The notes under the pieces: model-generated
What the model saw: the letters and a program-made list of their open reading frames with translations, nothing else
What the model was told of the DNA's origin: nothing
Database searches by the model: none
Position numbers and translations under genes: made by a program
In this document: positions 46,509 to 58,765 of the stretch, one piece after another
Position numbering within the stretch: the first letter of the stretch is position 1
Layout: every line of letters begins with the position of its first letter
NCBI GenBank assembly: GCA_036345935.2
Contig: JADWOT020001839.1
Coordinates: 31,001-95,000 of the forward strand
DNA from: Taenia hydatigena
Taxonomy: Eukaryota > Platyhelminthes > Cestoda > Cyclophyllidea > Taeniidae
Reading direction: 5' to 3'
Length of the DNA stretch: 64,000 bases

Positions 46509-48165
46509 TCACTGAGTCTGCCAAGCTTGTTGATGTAACGCTTCTTTCTTTATGCTATGAGCGTCTGGCTGTGCTAGAGACGCCTCATTGCCAGAGTTAT
46601 CACCACCGGCCCTCCTTGTTTTGTAGCGCTGGTTCTGGAACCATATCTTAACCTAACAGAAAAGTCAAAAGCATGGGGAGGTTTGACAACTCGATCGTAG
46701 ACAGTCAATCACCACACACTAATAACTGTCGATTAAACAGTTCATTTGCTACCCTAATGCTCGACCAACCTGAGTCCCCGTCAAGCCGATGCGACGCGCA
46801 AGTTCTTCGCACTCATGCGAATTGATGTATTTTTTCTTCTCAAAGTATTTCATCATCTCACCGGTTTGGTAGGGGAAGAGAACCCTGCGTCTACCCTGTC
46901 TTTGTGCCTCAGATACTGCCTGGCGTACCTGAGGTTGTTCTGAGGTCGGTGTCGTAGATGCCGTGGCAGCAAGTTGGTGGGGAACAGAGTAATTTCGATG
47001 TAATAAGGCATTTGTAGGAAGATGTTGACATGTACTTAACGGTGCGAATGGTTGCTGCACCTGCAGTTGTAGTAGCTGCTGACTTGACTTTGACAAGGTG
47101 CCAAATAGGAGTGGGCTTAGTGCTGGGAAGGTCGGCGACGCAGTGGTAGTTTGAAGTTGACCCGAGCTTTCACCTTGCTTTGGAGACAAAGGCACGTCGG
47201 TGTAGGATATCTGTTGTATTTCAAGCTTTGGCGTGCTAGCCGATTGTGGACTGCGTGGGGGAAATACAGGCATTGCCCATAAGATATCCGACTCATTAGA
47301 AGCAGCCTCATCAATTTTAAGCCATTTTGGTGGCAAAGGATTCAATTGGGTTCGTTTGTCTTCACTGTTGTTCTGTGGCGAACACATTAGAAGGGAATTG
47401 GATCTTGCAAATACTGAAGGCTTGGCCAGATTAAAAACCATCTCTTCCCGCTTTTGTGATATGAGTGGTGTTGCTCGTTCCACTTGCTGCTGCACGGTTG
47501 CTAACGAAGTCGTTAAGGCGAATTCTTGGGGAGGCGAGTTTGTCCCTCCCTCAGGTACAACTGGGGCTTCCGTATTTGATACACCTGTAAAACGGAACGA
47601 CTGGAATTAGAACGCGATCATCTGCATACAACTAGACGTTAGTTCCACATTTGTTTGGATCAGGGACTTGTTCATGTCGAGTGTGCTATTTTAACATGCA
47701 ATTGGGTCCTCTTTGACGCCGCCCAAGCTGGCTCGACTAGGTGCGATTGCGTTGTCTTTGGGACGGCTTTGCAATGGTAAAAATAGCAATGTCGCAGATG
47801 AGAAGCACGGTGCAAAAGTTTTTAAGTGTCAACACCGACTGGTGTGTGGACGTGACAAAAATTGGTGAAAAAAATAATGCAGAGCTTTTTCTACTGTAAG
47901 TGCGCCAGGTATGTCACTGTGGCTGCAGAAAAGGACACCCTTGAGGGACAAAAAATGAGTCCATCCTCAACTTATAATTACCGAGAGCCAAAAAGTAGTA
48001 ACAAAAGTATAAAAGCTTGAGGCACAGATGTAAGCGAACAAGGCGGAACATAAAGAATGATAAACTAAGTTGATGGACAATACCGCTTGCCTGCAGCGTT
48101 GCCAGATGTTGGGGTTGTTCAGGATCTAGGAGGCCCAGAATTTTTTTTACTGTAAAGTTGGACAT
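46509..48165 (-). CDS. NK-class homeobox transcription factor, paralog B
   Basis: A complete three-exon gene: 48084-48165, 46770-47584 and 46509-46652, with introns of 499 and 117 bases and the same phases (1, 0) as paralog A. The predicted protein is 346 residues. It starts MSNFTVKKILGLLD, close to the TN-type motif of NK factors. A Ser/Pro/Gln-rich region follows, then a homeodomain from RRRVLFPYQ, through LARRIGLTGTQ, to VKIWFQNQRYKTR. Asn51 and Tyr54 are present, and position 50 is the usual Gln. One codon is missing near the first helix relative to paralog A (VLFPYQ against VLFTSHQ). The last exon stops after 47 codons, so the Gln/Ser-rich tail of paralog A is absent. Open frames and conserved splice sites suggest a working gene, though the shortened helix region may alter folding. 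Confidence 0.8.
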
Positions 48166-48222
48166 GCTGAAATTGTGAAACCACAATTTTGCGCCGTATC
48201 CATGAATGAATGACTTGCTGCA

Positions 48223-48271
48223 TTTATAAACCCTAAAAGCCAATAACATCTAAGTTTGCGGTCAAACCAAT
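48223..48271 (-). promoter_or_regulatory. Core promoter of homeobox gene B: TATA plus two CCAAT boxes
   Basis: TATAAA on the minus strand (48223-48228) lies 58 bases upstream of the ATG, with CCAAT in + orientation at 48240-48244 and 48267-48271. Spacing matches the promoter of paralog A within a few bases. Confidence 0.6.
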
Positions 48272-48279
48272 ACGATTCG

Positions 48280-50028
48280 AGTGTCTTTGATCCTGTCGAC
48301 TGTTTTTTTTGGAGGGATGTGTTCCGTACATTTTTTGAAATTAGGATCTGAGGAATTCTGTATTTTGTATTCTGATGCTTGATTTGCTTTTACCTTTGGA
48401 TCTCCCATACTTTTGACTTATTGGCCGACTGCAATTTGCGTTTTTACCTAATCTCCCGATGAAGTCGCTTTGAATCCGAAGCCAATGGATGTTGATAGGA
48501 GGGCCATAAGCAACTGTACCCATCCACGATTAGGCTGCAAAGCAGTGGATTCTTAAGAGTGTGAAAGCTGGGTTAAATAAAGAAATTCCATAAGTCTATT
48601 TCTAGCAATGCAATAACCTTGCTAAATGTTCTGAAGGAGGACGCCCTTTTGAGGAGTTGGTAAAACTCCGGAGAATGGACTGAGGCTATGCATTTCAATG
48701 AAACAGGTTACATCCTGCTTAAATTTTTTAGATAATAACTCTTGTTTCTTTTCATCGGGTCCAACTATTACCTAGGGGTGCCAAGTTCTTCTGTGAGTTA
48801 AAAATTCTTTTATTGTCAAATTTTAAATAGAAATAAGTAAAGATAGCTTGAAAGGGACTAAAATTTAGTTCAGTTGTAAATATTCTTATTTTAAGGACCT
48901 ACATAGTTAAATCAACACAAACAGAGGCATATGTAGAGCTATAAATGACTCCTTTACTTGTTAAATCTCTTTAGCTAAAGGCAAATTTAAATGCGTTATA
49001 AGATCAATTTAAGGTAGTCCCTGGTGTTTGGTCGCGGGTGTCTGAAGTGAGAGGACCTTCCTTGTTCAGTAAGATAGCTCAATGCTCGTTTCCCTGTCTC
49101 ATGCTTAAAAAAATACTAATGTATTTAGAAAATCCTTGAAGCTAATCCTTTGGGCTAGAAGCAAAGCCATCTTGGAGATCGGGTTGAAGCAGTTGTCATC
49201 TTGGTGGCTGGGTTTATCTGGGTCCGAATTTATTTTTACTTAGACACATTGTGTGGCCATTGATATATTTCCTGAACCTCATTTTCCCCATCCTTTCACT
49301 TATATTACCTTAAATCATTCAATAGTTATTTCTGTTACTTCTCATCGTGAATGCGCCTAGCTTCTGCTGCTGGGTTCCACCTAGAGCCGCTTATTTGCAA
49401 ATGCCTTCTAAAAGGCCGAATTCATAATTATCTGGTGAGCCGGATAGGTGTCGATGTACATCATGTTTTATAACACTTTCATAAAGCTTTGCGCATTCAG
49501 GCTGAACGTGTTATTTTGGGTCCAATTTGACCTGCGACCTTCAAGTGTGGCATCACGACCTCCCTTCTCCTGGGTGTGATACTTGCTCAGGAAGAAGTGA
49601 CGAAGTGCGATGGCGTGATCTACTTAATAAGAAGCTCGAGTCTAGTCGTAACTTGCAGACCTCTGGTTCCATTTCGAGAGAGTGGAAGCCAGCCCTCACA
49701 TCAACCTTCCTCGATGGTAACCCCGACATTCTACCACCGGACGCTAAACTCAGCCCCAATCCCATTCTTGATTTCAAGAAAAAGGTAAACTTTTCATTAA
49801 GATGATGTAATAAGCAGAGGCATAACATGATTCAACAATAAAAATCAACTAGAGGAAAGGCGAAAGGCGAGGAGCCAACTCGAAATAAATACAAGGGATC
49901 GATGTATTGCTCTCTACTACACCATTTATCTACTCAAGAAGGCACATGTAAATGAGAAGCGAGAGAGTTGTCTCTAAAGGTGGCATCTAAAGATGTGGGT
50001 GCAAAGGCATCTCTCGCTACTACTTCAC
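48280..50028. other. Spacer between RyR tail copy and homeobox gene B
   Basis: The counterpart of 18250-20474; no gene recognised. It is shorter than in A and shares scattered conserved blocks with it. Confidence 0.4.
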
Positions 50029-50632
50029 TCACAACTCCTCTTTGTACTGCTTGCAAAAGCAGTTTCCGATGGGGAAGAAGTCCAGGCAGCGTCGTTGACA
50101 GAGCTCCCACACTCAAATCTCCTGAAGAAGACAAAAGGCTCTAGAGACCGTCAATCGTGTCGAATCAATTACTCTCAACGACATCATGTCATGCCTAATC
50201 GTTAGACATGAGTCTGACTCATGAAGGATGACAGCTAATCGTTATACAACTTTAATTTACGGCAGCACAGCAGTATCCATGACTTAAGCTTGAAAAGTCG
50301 CCGACAGCCCTATGCGATCATTTATCACTAAATTCGAGGTCTGAGCAATGCTGATGATTATCAAAACCAGTTATTAAACTATCCATTCTAAAGGCTTCTG
50401 CACAATCTGACAGTCGAAAGCGGCTCTGTCCACGGAATCACCAACTTGTAACATGCAAAATCGGACACCTACGAGTTCATGTCAGAGAGGTCAGAGTCAC
50501 GCGACTCACAGCAGCAAATGCAACGCCTCTGACGCAATGAAAATGAGTACACAAAAATAACACTGTAATTGCAAACCTACGTGACCGGCTGATCCGGTGT
50601 CGGGTTTGTTGATTGCATGCATGAGGAAAAGC
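50029..50632 (-). pseudogene. Second copy of RyR C-terminal exons
   Basis: Exon 50581-50632 (52 bases, TTTTGTAG to GTAGGT) reads LFLMHAINKPDTGSAGH. Exon 50029-50121 (after CTTCAG) reads E, I, TGA, VWELCQRRC, LDFFPIGNCFCKQYKEEL, TGA. The FFPIGNCF text is nearer the usual RyR FFPxGDCF than copy A, so the two copies decayed independently. The third codon of the last exon is a stop. No pore or upstream RyR exons were found beyond 50.9 kb, so this is an orphan tail. Confidence 0.8.
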
Positions 50633-50930
50633 CTACAAAAGGTAAATAAGTTTGCATAGCTTGGTAGACACAGATCGCAACGCGTGCTTTTACGTGTCAC
50701 GTGACTTTAAATGATGAGAGAATTAACTGTGTGACCAAAATAAATTACGTAGATTCTAAACCCACCTGATTAGCATAGAATATGGCTCACAACGAATGAT
50801 TTGAATATGAGGCTTTAGCACTACAGAGTACACGACGGTCGATGTCGAGCGCTACCCCTCTTCATCCATTCCCTCTCCTTCCATAATTTTGGTGACAACT
50901 AGACAGGAAGGAGAATGAGGGTCTCTATAC

Positions 50931-52599
50931 ATGAAGCTATTCTTACTATTATACACAAGCGAATCAAACCAGTTCCCTATCAATGTGCCGATTGTCCGTT
51001 GTTAAAGCAAGGAATTTCGTTTGGGTTAACTAACTGTTTCTGTTTGAAGCAAGTTTTGCTGTGCGAATTTACGTGTACCAGAACGAACACTGACCAGTCC
51101 ATGAATAAATCCGAACCTGGTGAAAGGTGTGGGTCCAGATGACGAAGACAGGAAAGCCGGAGTTGTTTTATGCGCGGTGACATGGACTGCCAACTTATTG
51201 TATTTGGGTGGATTTAATGCTTGCATTTGGAGCACTCATACCTGCATACCAAATCCACTGTAATAGGGGCTGGAGGGGAGTGAGCTAGACAGAGGGAGGG
51301 GGAAGAAATGACAGAGGATGTTGTAAAGACCGCTTTTTTAATGCACTTTGGTGGTTTCTTTGTTATAACCTCCCTACTAAATTACTTGAGTAGCTGTGCA
51401 ACCAAGTGCCCACAAAATTAGAGTAAGAAGTGACGATTCTAGTTTCCGGGCGTTTCAACGAAGTCCAGAAGACTGGGTCGGAAATGCATCTGCCTTCAAA
51501 GCAGCAAATGTCTCGAGACATTGAAGTAGAGATGAAGCATTTGAAAGGTGACTGCTATGCTGTCAAAAGAACTGGTAGGTCCTCCAACTAGTTGCCACCT
51601 CATTTTCCTCCCGTGACAAAATAGCTTCTATATTAAAATAGCTTTTTCTCACCAATGAGAGTTGTACAATAACAAAACTTGTCCCCTAATCAAAGCTTGA
51701 CCGAATGAGAGAAAACTTTAAAGCCTAAAAAATAAAGGAAATTTTGACTCACAAATATTGCTCAGAAAGTGAGTTCTCCAATCAACTGTTCATTCATTAT
51801 CAAACTATCGTTTCATAATCAACGGTTCTGTCATAATAATAAAACTGACAAAGAGCCTTCGTATCCTATTTTTATGTTTTGAAGGGCGAGGATTCGACAC
51901 GTGACTAATATGTCCTCATTCTAATGCAAATAGACGAGAGGAGTGAAACTTTGCAAAGTCTCGAGGCAAGTAATCTACATCCTGTTCCACCAACAATTCA
52001 GTCGTACTGACTTATTTCTATGCCGTGTGGGCAAAATCACGTTGATAAGCGCATTTCTCATTGTCTAGTAGGCAGTGAGCCAGCATGTGATGGGCAGAGC
52101 ACTTGCACACGAAGGAGCGCTTTCTAGTTGCGGTAGTAAAGGTACAAAAAGGCAAGGATGCGTCCCCATACACTGCTGCTTAACGAGAAGCTACTAGGAG
52201 AAGACAATGAATTGGCTGCACAAAGGCGCGAAGGAGGAAAGTTGGATTACAAGAAGGAGGGGCAGGAAAGTGGTTACAAGTAAAAAGTGAGATGGAAGAG
52301 TATAGAGTAAATTAGTAGATCGTCACCATACCTTTAGGTGATTGATACATGTTTAGAATGCTCTTGCAGCCAACACCTGTTTCGCCATTAATACCTTGAT
52401 TGGTCATCTACTGACCTTGCTTTGATAACGACTAGTGGCCACGATGTGTGATCTAATTAAAAAAGTGCAGAGACCCGATATTGACTATGGCTTTGACAGG
52501 ATTGCAATAGTAGCTTGTCGATTACTAATAGTGCTTTCCTTCACTGTTCGGGGTTCGAATTACGGCTTTGTTGAGCTCTCTTTATCAGCAAGGCCGGTG
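50931..52599. other. No gene recognised
   Basis: About 1.7 kb to the right of copy B. RyR pore exons would be expected here if copy B had been a full duplicate, but none is seen. Confidence 0.45.
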
Positions 52600-53200
52600 T
52601 CAGGCACTTTTTGGCGGAGAAAGCATCTGATTCTTGTCAGTGAACCCTCATTCTGCTGTTCTGCACGTCGACAATGCACTTCTTGCCCTTCATTTTGATG
52701 AAAGTCCCGAGATGCTATTCTCACCTCAACAGTTTGCAGAAGCACGAACAGGTTTTGGCTTTGAATTATTTGTCATTACGCAGAAGTCACCTCAAGCCAG
52801 GCAGTCGGGTGTGATTTGGGTTTCACACCTACGAACCCGGTATTGTGCAACAATTTTATGACCTAAGAAGAGCAATAAAATGTCCTTGGTTCCTGTATCC
52901 CAACAACCGAATTCAAACAATCAACCATATGGTAAAGCTTTGCAGTTGTTCGATTAAGTGCTTGAAATACGAACTCTGATATCACTGATAAAGTGGTTGC
53001 CACCTCATTGTTGCATCAATTCGACTCCAACGGCCCTCATCTAATAAGACTTGAACCTGAAGAGCCAAGTTGCTTAACACTTGGTCACACCAAGGCAGTC
53101 ACTGAGTGCATCTTGATCAGAGCAGATCCATCTCATGCCTGGCAAGTTAACACAACTTTCACCATTTCAACATGGCCAAAGGTATGGCAAAAGCTTAATA
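52600..53200 (-). repeat. Inverted fragment of the A/B/C segment
   Basis: The + strand here matches the minus strand of about 6650-7140 (copy C) and 12830-13270 (copy A). The + frame contains HLRTRYC and SPQARQSGVIWVSHL; the minus frame of copy C contains SGVSWVSHLRIRHY. The blocks around TTGCATCAATTCGACTCCA (about 53013) and CACTGAGTGCATC (about 53100) also match in reverse. It is a fourth, inverted and partial copy. Confidence 0.7.
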
Positions 53201-56200
53201 TGTTCGCATAAATGCTCTTGGGGAGGCGCATGCTAGAATGTCACACTTTCTATGACCAATCTGCCCACGCAGCTTGTGGATAGGTTGCTTTGCGCACGGT
53301 GAGTACCGCCTTCAAATTCAAATCACTTAAAGTGCATTGAGTCAGTTCGGTGTGTTGGTGTTCCTATGCTTGTCTTCGTCGAAGTAAACCAGGTACTCAG
53401 CTTTGCAAAATGCGTTTTGGATTGTTGCTTTGCTCATTAGAGACCGCAAGATTCAACGGGCTCCAGATAGCAAAGCTTGTAGATCCAGCACTTCAAATTA
53501 TCTTCTTGGGTGTGGCATTTATTCATCCGCCAAGCAGCAGCAGTCCGAATTCATCACGTAGATTCGACCTCTAGCTTCTTTGTGCTTAATCAGCGCCTTC
53601 AGTGCATCCAAGTTAGGCAGAAATCTTATTCATAAATGAGGGCGTAGTCTAGTGAATAGTGAAATCAAGGTAGTGATCGAAATCCTGGAATTGGGAGAAC
53701 TCGTTGTTCTTTTGACATGGTATCAATGCGCATTCACTTAATGCTCTTAGAGGAGGAACAGACAGTGGGTGGACTAGCAGACCTTCTCCTCATTTACATC
53801 ATTACCTCTTTTGCATTGTCATGTGGGGAAGTTGTCGATCCGATCCAACCAGTAGCATGAGTTACTGGACTGAACACCTCTTTAGTCGTTGCTGCTCCTC
53901 CAAATCGTCGCGCATATATACTACTTTCACACCTTCCTTATGCTCTGTCCCACCTTGACATATCGTTTCACCTTTACTCCTTGCCGCATCAAGTCACATT
54001 TAAGGACGGTCAGATGGAGCAGAGCAGATCACCTCCGAAATTCGCGTTACCGTAGATCGACTCAAGCACACGCCTTCTAGATGTTGACAAATTACGTGTC
54101 GAGGAAGTAGTACGACGTGTAGTTAGAAGTGTGTACAGGGAGGGAAAAAGATAAGCAGTGTCCATAAATGACTCGGCACGTGGTGTTTTGATGCTAATGT
54201 TCTGCGCAATGCTCAAGTCATCCCAAATTTCACGCTCAGTAAGGCATCATAGCCAACTCGCCTGTTCCACTACCTATGAGGTCGCAGGCGGCACTTGTAG
54301 TGCCCTCTATAAGGCTACAGTCTTGCACAGAGCCAATTTATATTACGCTTAGCAAGAGAAAAAGAGCACAGCGAGTTCCTAAGCCAGTGCGCAAATACGT
54401 TCCCTTGGCAAAGCGCTAGACTGAGCCAATCAATTTTGTGAATTATGCAGCAGATGAGGGTGAAGCTAAATCCATCTATTAATCACCCAGACGCATACTA
54501 CCTCTTTTGGTAGAAGTCAACTGTCTGGTGAATGAGATGATTCAAGAACAACGTCACCGTGAGCCTCTGTGATCGTGCTAATAAAGAAGCTCCACTGTAG
54601 CACGCGCCTGTGCATGGACTATGGGAATGTAAATGTCGTAACTAAGATGGAGGCAGTTCCTTTATCCACATGAACGAATCGCTAGATTCATTAATTAAGT
54701 TTGAATAATTCTTTCCCTTGATTCAACTTCAGGATGATAAAATGTAGAAGTGGCGGAGACGAACAGATGGAAGCCAGCCTTTGCATTGCCAAATGGGCTA
54801 TATGAATTCCAGACAAAGCCATTTTGAATCTGGCGCAGCGGCCACCCTCCAACGCCTAATGTAACCACCGTACGACCTATCTCGATGACCCTCCCTTCTA
54901 TGATTTACACCTGTGGGAGCATAAGCCAAACTAAAGCTGGCGTTGGGCTGCCTTTGACGCAGAATTGACATTGAATCTGAGAAGGTACAGTTTGTTGCAA
55001 CGAACTGTCACTCTTCCAGGGAATAAACTCGTCAGAAGGGATGCCAGCATTTGACTGTCATGCACAATGAGTGAGCACATGATCAATACCATCCAACTGA
55101 TGAAGCTGGGCAGTATCTTAGGTTCGGAAAATCACTGCTTCTAGATAATTTTGCTCGTTACCGCTGTAACTTACTTGAAAGTCCATAAAACTCGTCAGTA
55201 TCCTTTACATCGGTTCTGTTCGACTGTCTGGAGCGCGTGTGATGGAGCTGCAGGGAGTCTCACTTCGTTGAGGAGCCGCCATACTCGATTAACTGGTCTA
55301 TCCGGTCCCGTTCCATCCACGCAATGTGCGACGCGAGTTATACGACACTGTAAGGTAAGCACAAAGCATCGACATCCGCCAAGTCCCTCACCTCAGCTAA
55401 AGTACAAAATTTGCCCCCAAAAGGGAGCAAAGATTACGTGAGGGAGGATCTGAGTGGCATGAAATACCACATTCATTTTCAATCCTCAAATGATGCCTCT
55501 TGCGGCATCAACAAAAAATGCGGCAATCCCTTGTATTGACTTAATTTGGTGTTCAAAACGGGTACAAGCAAAGCTTTGCATGGCTTAGCTTAGTCCTCTG
55601 ATAACATGCCATTTCAGCCTGTCCCGGCAATCGCAACTTATTGTTAATCAAATCAACTCAGATTACGAACCCTAGCTTAAGCCATTATACATCTTTTATT
55701 CACTTCCTCACCTCTCCTCATAAAATCGGTGCGTCAAACACCGATTTTTACTCCATAATTAGTTCACAACAAAATGTAGCTGCTGCACTCACCACTATCT
55801 GGAGACTCTTCAGACAAGCACGGCCAGAGGGCTATGCCGCAGAACAATAGCAACAGGGAGAAGGGAGGGAGGGATGGATAGCACCCTACGCCTTACCGTT
55901 GCCAAAACAAAATGTACTTCTTTCAACAACTAATTGTTCGCAATGTAGGGAAGAAGGGCTGTAAAGAAGAAAAATCCATCTGTCAGACGATGAAAATGCT
56001 GCGCACCAACCCATACACCTACCCAAGGTGTGACCGCTTGCACTAGTCAACCAAAATATGCACCAAGGCTTCGAATTTAATGTCTCGTCAACTTCTTGTA
56101 ACTGATGAGCAGAATCTGGCCCAGCCTAACAAAGCGTGACATTGCCACCGTGCACGAATCTACCACACACTTTTACGATATTTCCCTTGGACTAAATTAT

Positions 56201-56454
56201 AAAATGCACAAAAAGCATGCGATTTTGATGTGGCTAAGATTACTTTAGCTCGCAGTAACATTTTGTAGACACAGATTCGTGCGAAGTAGTGCCTAGTATG
56301 CGATATGACATTGTCAAACGATAATTAATGTAGACTATACATGTAGTGGAGCTGGGAAAATCCAACTTCTGATTTGAAGAATTGGTGGTATTTATTAGAA
56401 ATAGATAAAAGAAGTTGTTGCCGCATTCAATTTAAGTATAAAAAATTGAAAAAG
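53201..56454. other. No gene recognised
   Basis: About 3.2 kb. Short open frames only, none longer than about 100 codons and none with family resemblance. Confidence 0.45.
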
Positions 56455-58765
56455 GAAACAAAAGTTTAACTAGATATGAGCACACGCGTATGATTAGTAG
56501 CAGATTTATTCAAATTGTGTTTATAAAACTTTTACATTTGGTCCTGCATGTTAAAAGTAATACATCGCGTACCCTTAAAGACCGAAAACAAGTGCATATA
56601 CTGTTTGTAATTTATAGGACCTATATCATCTGGGGACTGCATCTTTTTTTGAAAAAAAGTGGGTCTTTAAGTTAATCAAATCACCTATCATTTTCGAGGT
56701 CATCAGCGGCAACTGCTTTCCACCTCGGTAGTAAATTGGATCCATCGCTACACAAAAATGCCATGATTTTGGCAGAGGTGAGCCATATTTCAGTCAAATT
56801 ACTTAGAAAGAATAGATTTGCGAGTCATGAATAACACCAGAATGCATCGCTTCTGACTGAAGCATAATTTGCTAATCATGAGTCCTTTGACAAGCGATTC
56901 AAAATTAGAATTTTGCCTTTGGCAATGCTTTGCACATAACTCAGGAAAAACGGATTGCACTTTACGGATTCTTATTATGCTTGTCATGCATAAACTAGCA
57001 ATAGCTGTTTACCAGACAATTGAACTTTACTGTTTGTTCTCAAGAGTTAAATCTTTATTGTGCAGCAAAATTGATTCATATGAATCACTATAGTACCCAC
57101 ATCTGTAAACCATGCATAAAATCTTACCTCTTTTGGGAGAGAAATAGAAATATTTACGAAGGCACTGCTCACCGCGTCCCACCACCATTGGAAGGGTCAG
57201 AATGGTATTAGCTTTTGACTGGCAGCTTAGATCAATGCATACCTAAGGCATTGCATAAGTGAAACAATGGCAGATTATCTCAAGTGAAATGCGCTCCAAG
57301 CATATCTCAATTTGTAAAATGGCAATTTGCTTAGGCACAGAGTTAAAACACTCATCAGAAAAGCCCCTTCGTTTACTCAATACCATTATTTAGGGGAGGA
57401 TCGCCGATTCTTAGCATCGCCATTCTACTCTGCGCTGCGCTAGCCTTGCAGCACTTGCCTTTCACGTCTCGAGTACACTCCAAGCCCCTAAACAAGCAGC
57501 AGCATCTAAAGACCCGCTGGTACAAAACAACTCGCACAATATTCATGTCTCACTGCAGAACCATTGTAGCATGCTTCTCAAGTTTAGGCTTGAATAAATC
57601 TGACTGATTTGGACTGGGTCAGAATAGACAAGATTAGCAAAATGGGCTGGATTGTTACAGGCTTGAGCAAGGCGTCTCATACGTTAGCGTTTGGGTCAAC
57701 CCGCTTAATCAACTCGACACAACTCCATACCATGTGATTTGAGGTCATCTCTTTCTTTCTCTCAGACATTGGGGATCAAGGTACGCAGACTAGAAATGGG
57801 TCTGATGACGTCTTTGAAGTAGATGGAGATGAGCTCTTACGTCTACGCCTCCTTTCTCGTGCCTCTCCAGCGCGTCTTCGGTGAGGGTTAGCTTTGTCGC
57901 CTACTACTCTCTATATGCTCACACGTATTGCGTCTTACATCATTTTGCAATGTGCCCCATGGATACAACTCATTCGTAAGGTAGGCACTTTGCCGTCATT
58001 GTTTTTAATCCAGTGCCGCGAAAACATCCTGCTCCTTTGCCTCCATTACCCCATCGTCTGTCAAGGCCCCCTTTGTAGGCTTCCTTTCATCTCTCCACTA
58101 GTCTGAATCTCTTTTATGGCATAAAACCTAGGTCAGACTGGCACAACTTGGACCAAGTCTGACTAAATCATGCCCTACCTAAAACCAAATTTTGTTTTAG
58201 CGCAAATTAACCTAGATTGCCATTATTTCCACACTTCTATCTTTCTGTCGCTTTAGTTTGTCCCACACAACTTCACCTCAATTTTGTCTCCTACTTCAAA
58301 TCCTCATTCATTTGCCCTTTCGAAAACAAAAGGATACTACTTCGGGAATGACTTCGCAATTGTTAGGCGAGTCAAATTCCTTCCTGCTCACCTCAATTTC
58401 TACTTTTCCAATTTGTATTTCCATTTTTAGAGAACTTCTCTGCCTGAAGCTTTGCAATAATGGGTAAGATGATGTTTTTCGATCTGGACTGCCTTCTCCG
58501 TTTCCACTATTTGTCTGCACCTGCTTGTCTGTTTGCTCAAGATTGTGTGTGCGTCATTGTTCACTTTTATTTTCGTCCTTTTGTAGGGTTACCTTGATTG
58601 ATGCCCCACAAAAGCATGTAGGAGTGCGCGTGCGAAGGCACATTCTATCTCATCCTTGCCCTCTAACTTGCCCTCCTAGCCAATCAAATCGACTATGAAG
58701 GGAGCGCTGAGAGACGACGAGGTAAGAGAATAAAGGGAGAGAAGGAGATAGAAAAGAATTGACAT
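56455..58765 (+). repeat. Module E, second copy of 1-3955
   Basis: Collinear with module E0 but lacking the part matching about 840-2540. Base 56480 matches base 30, 57180 matches 775, 57390 matches 2553, and 58690 matches 3897. The exon-like segment at 2915-3029 has its counterpart at about 57771-57884 with splice-like ends but a broken frame. Confidence 0.75.

Larger units (their letters stand above)
41150..50930 (+). repeat. Segment copy B (RyR tail, NK homeobox, USP relic)
   Basis: It is collinear with copy A at 10140-21350 in the same orientation, with shared splice sites, promoter elements and spacer blocks. It lacks about 1.2 kb matching 14200-15350. Its left edge comes within about 120 bases of the most 5' recognisable RyR exon; its right edge lies about 300 bases beyond the second-last RyR exon copy. 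Confidence 0.85.

Noticed and set aside
47233..47610. 125-codon + strand open frame
   Set aside because: Antisense shadow of exon 2 of homeobox gene B.
54010..54216. Minus frame with GNANFGGDLLCSI, checked as a lost first RyR exon
   Set aside because: The resemblance to the RyR N-terminus is only a few residues and no splice sites or neighbouring exons support it.
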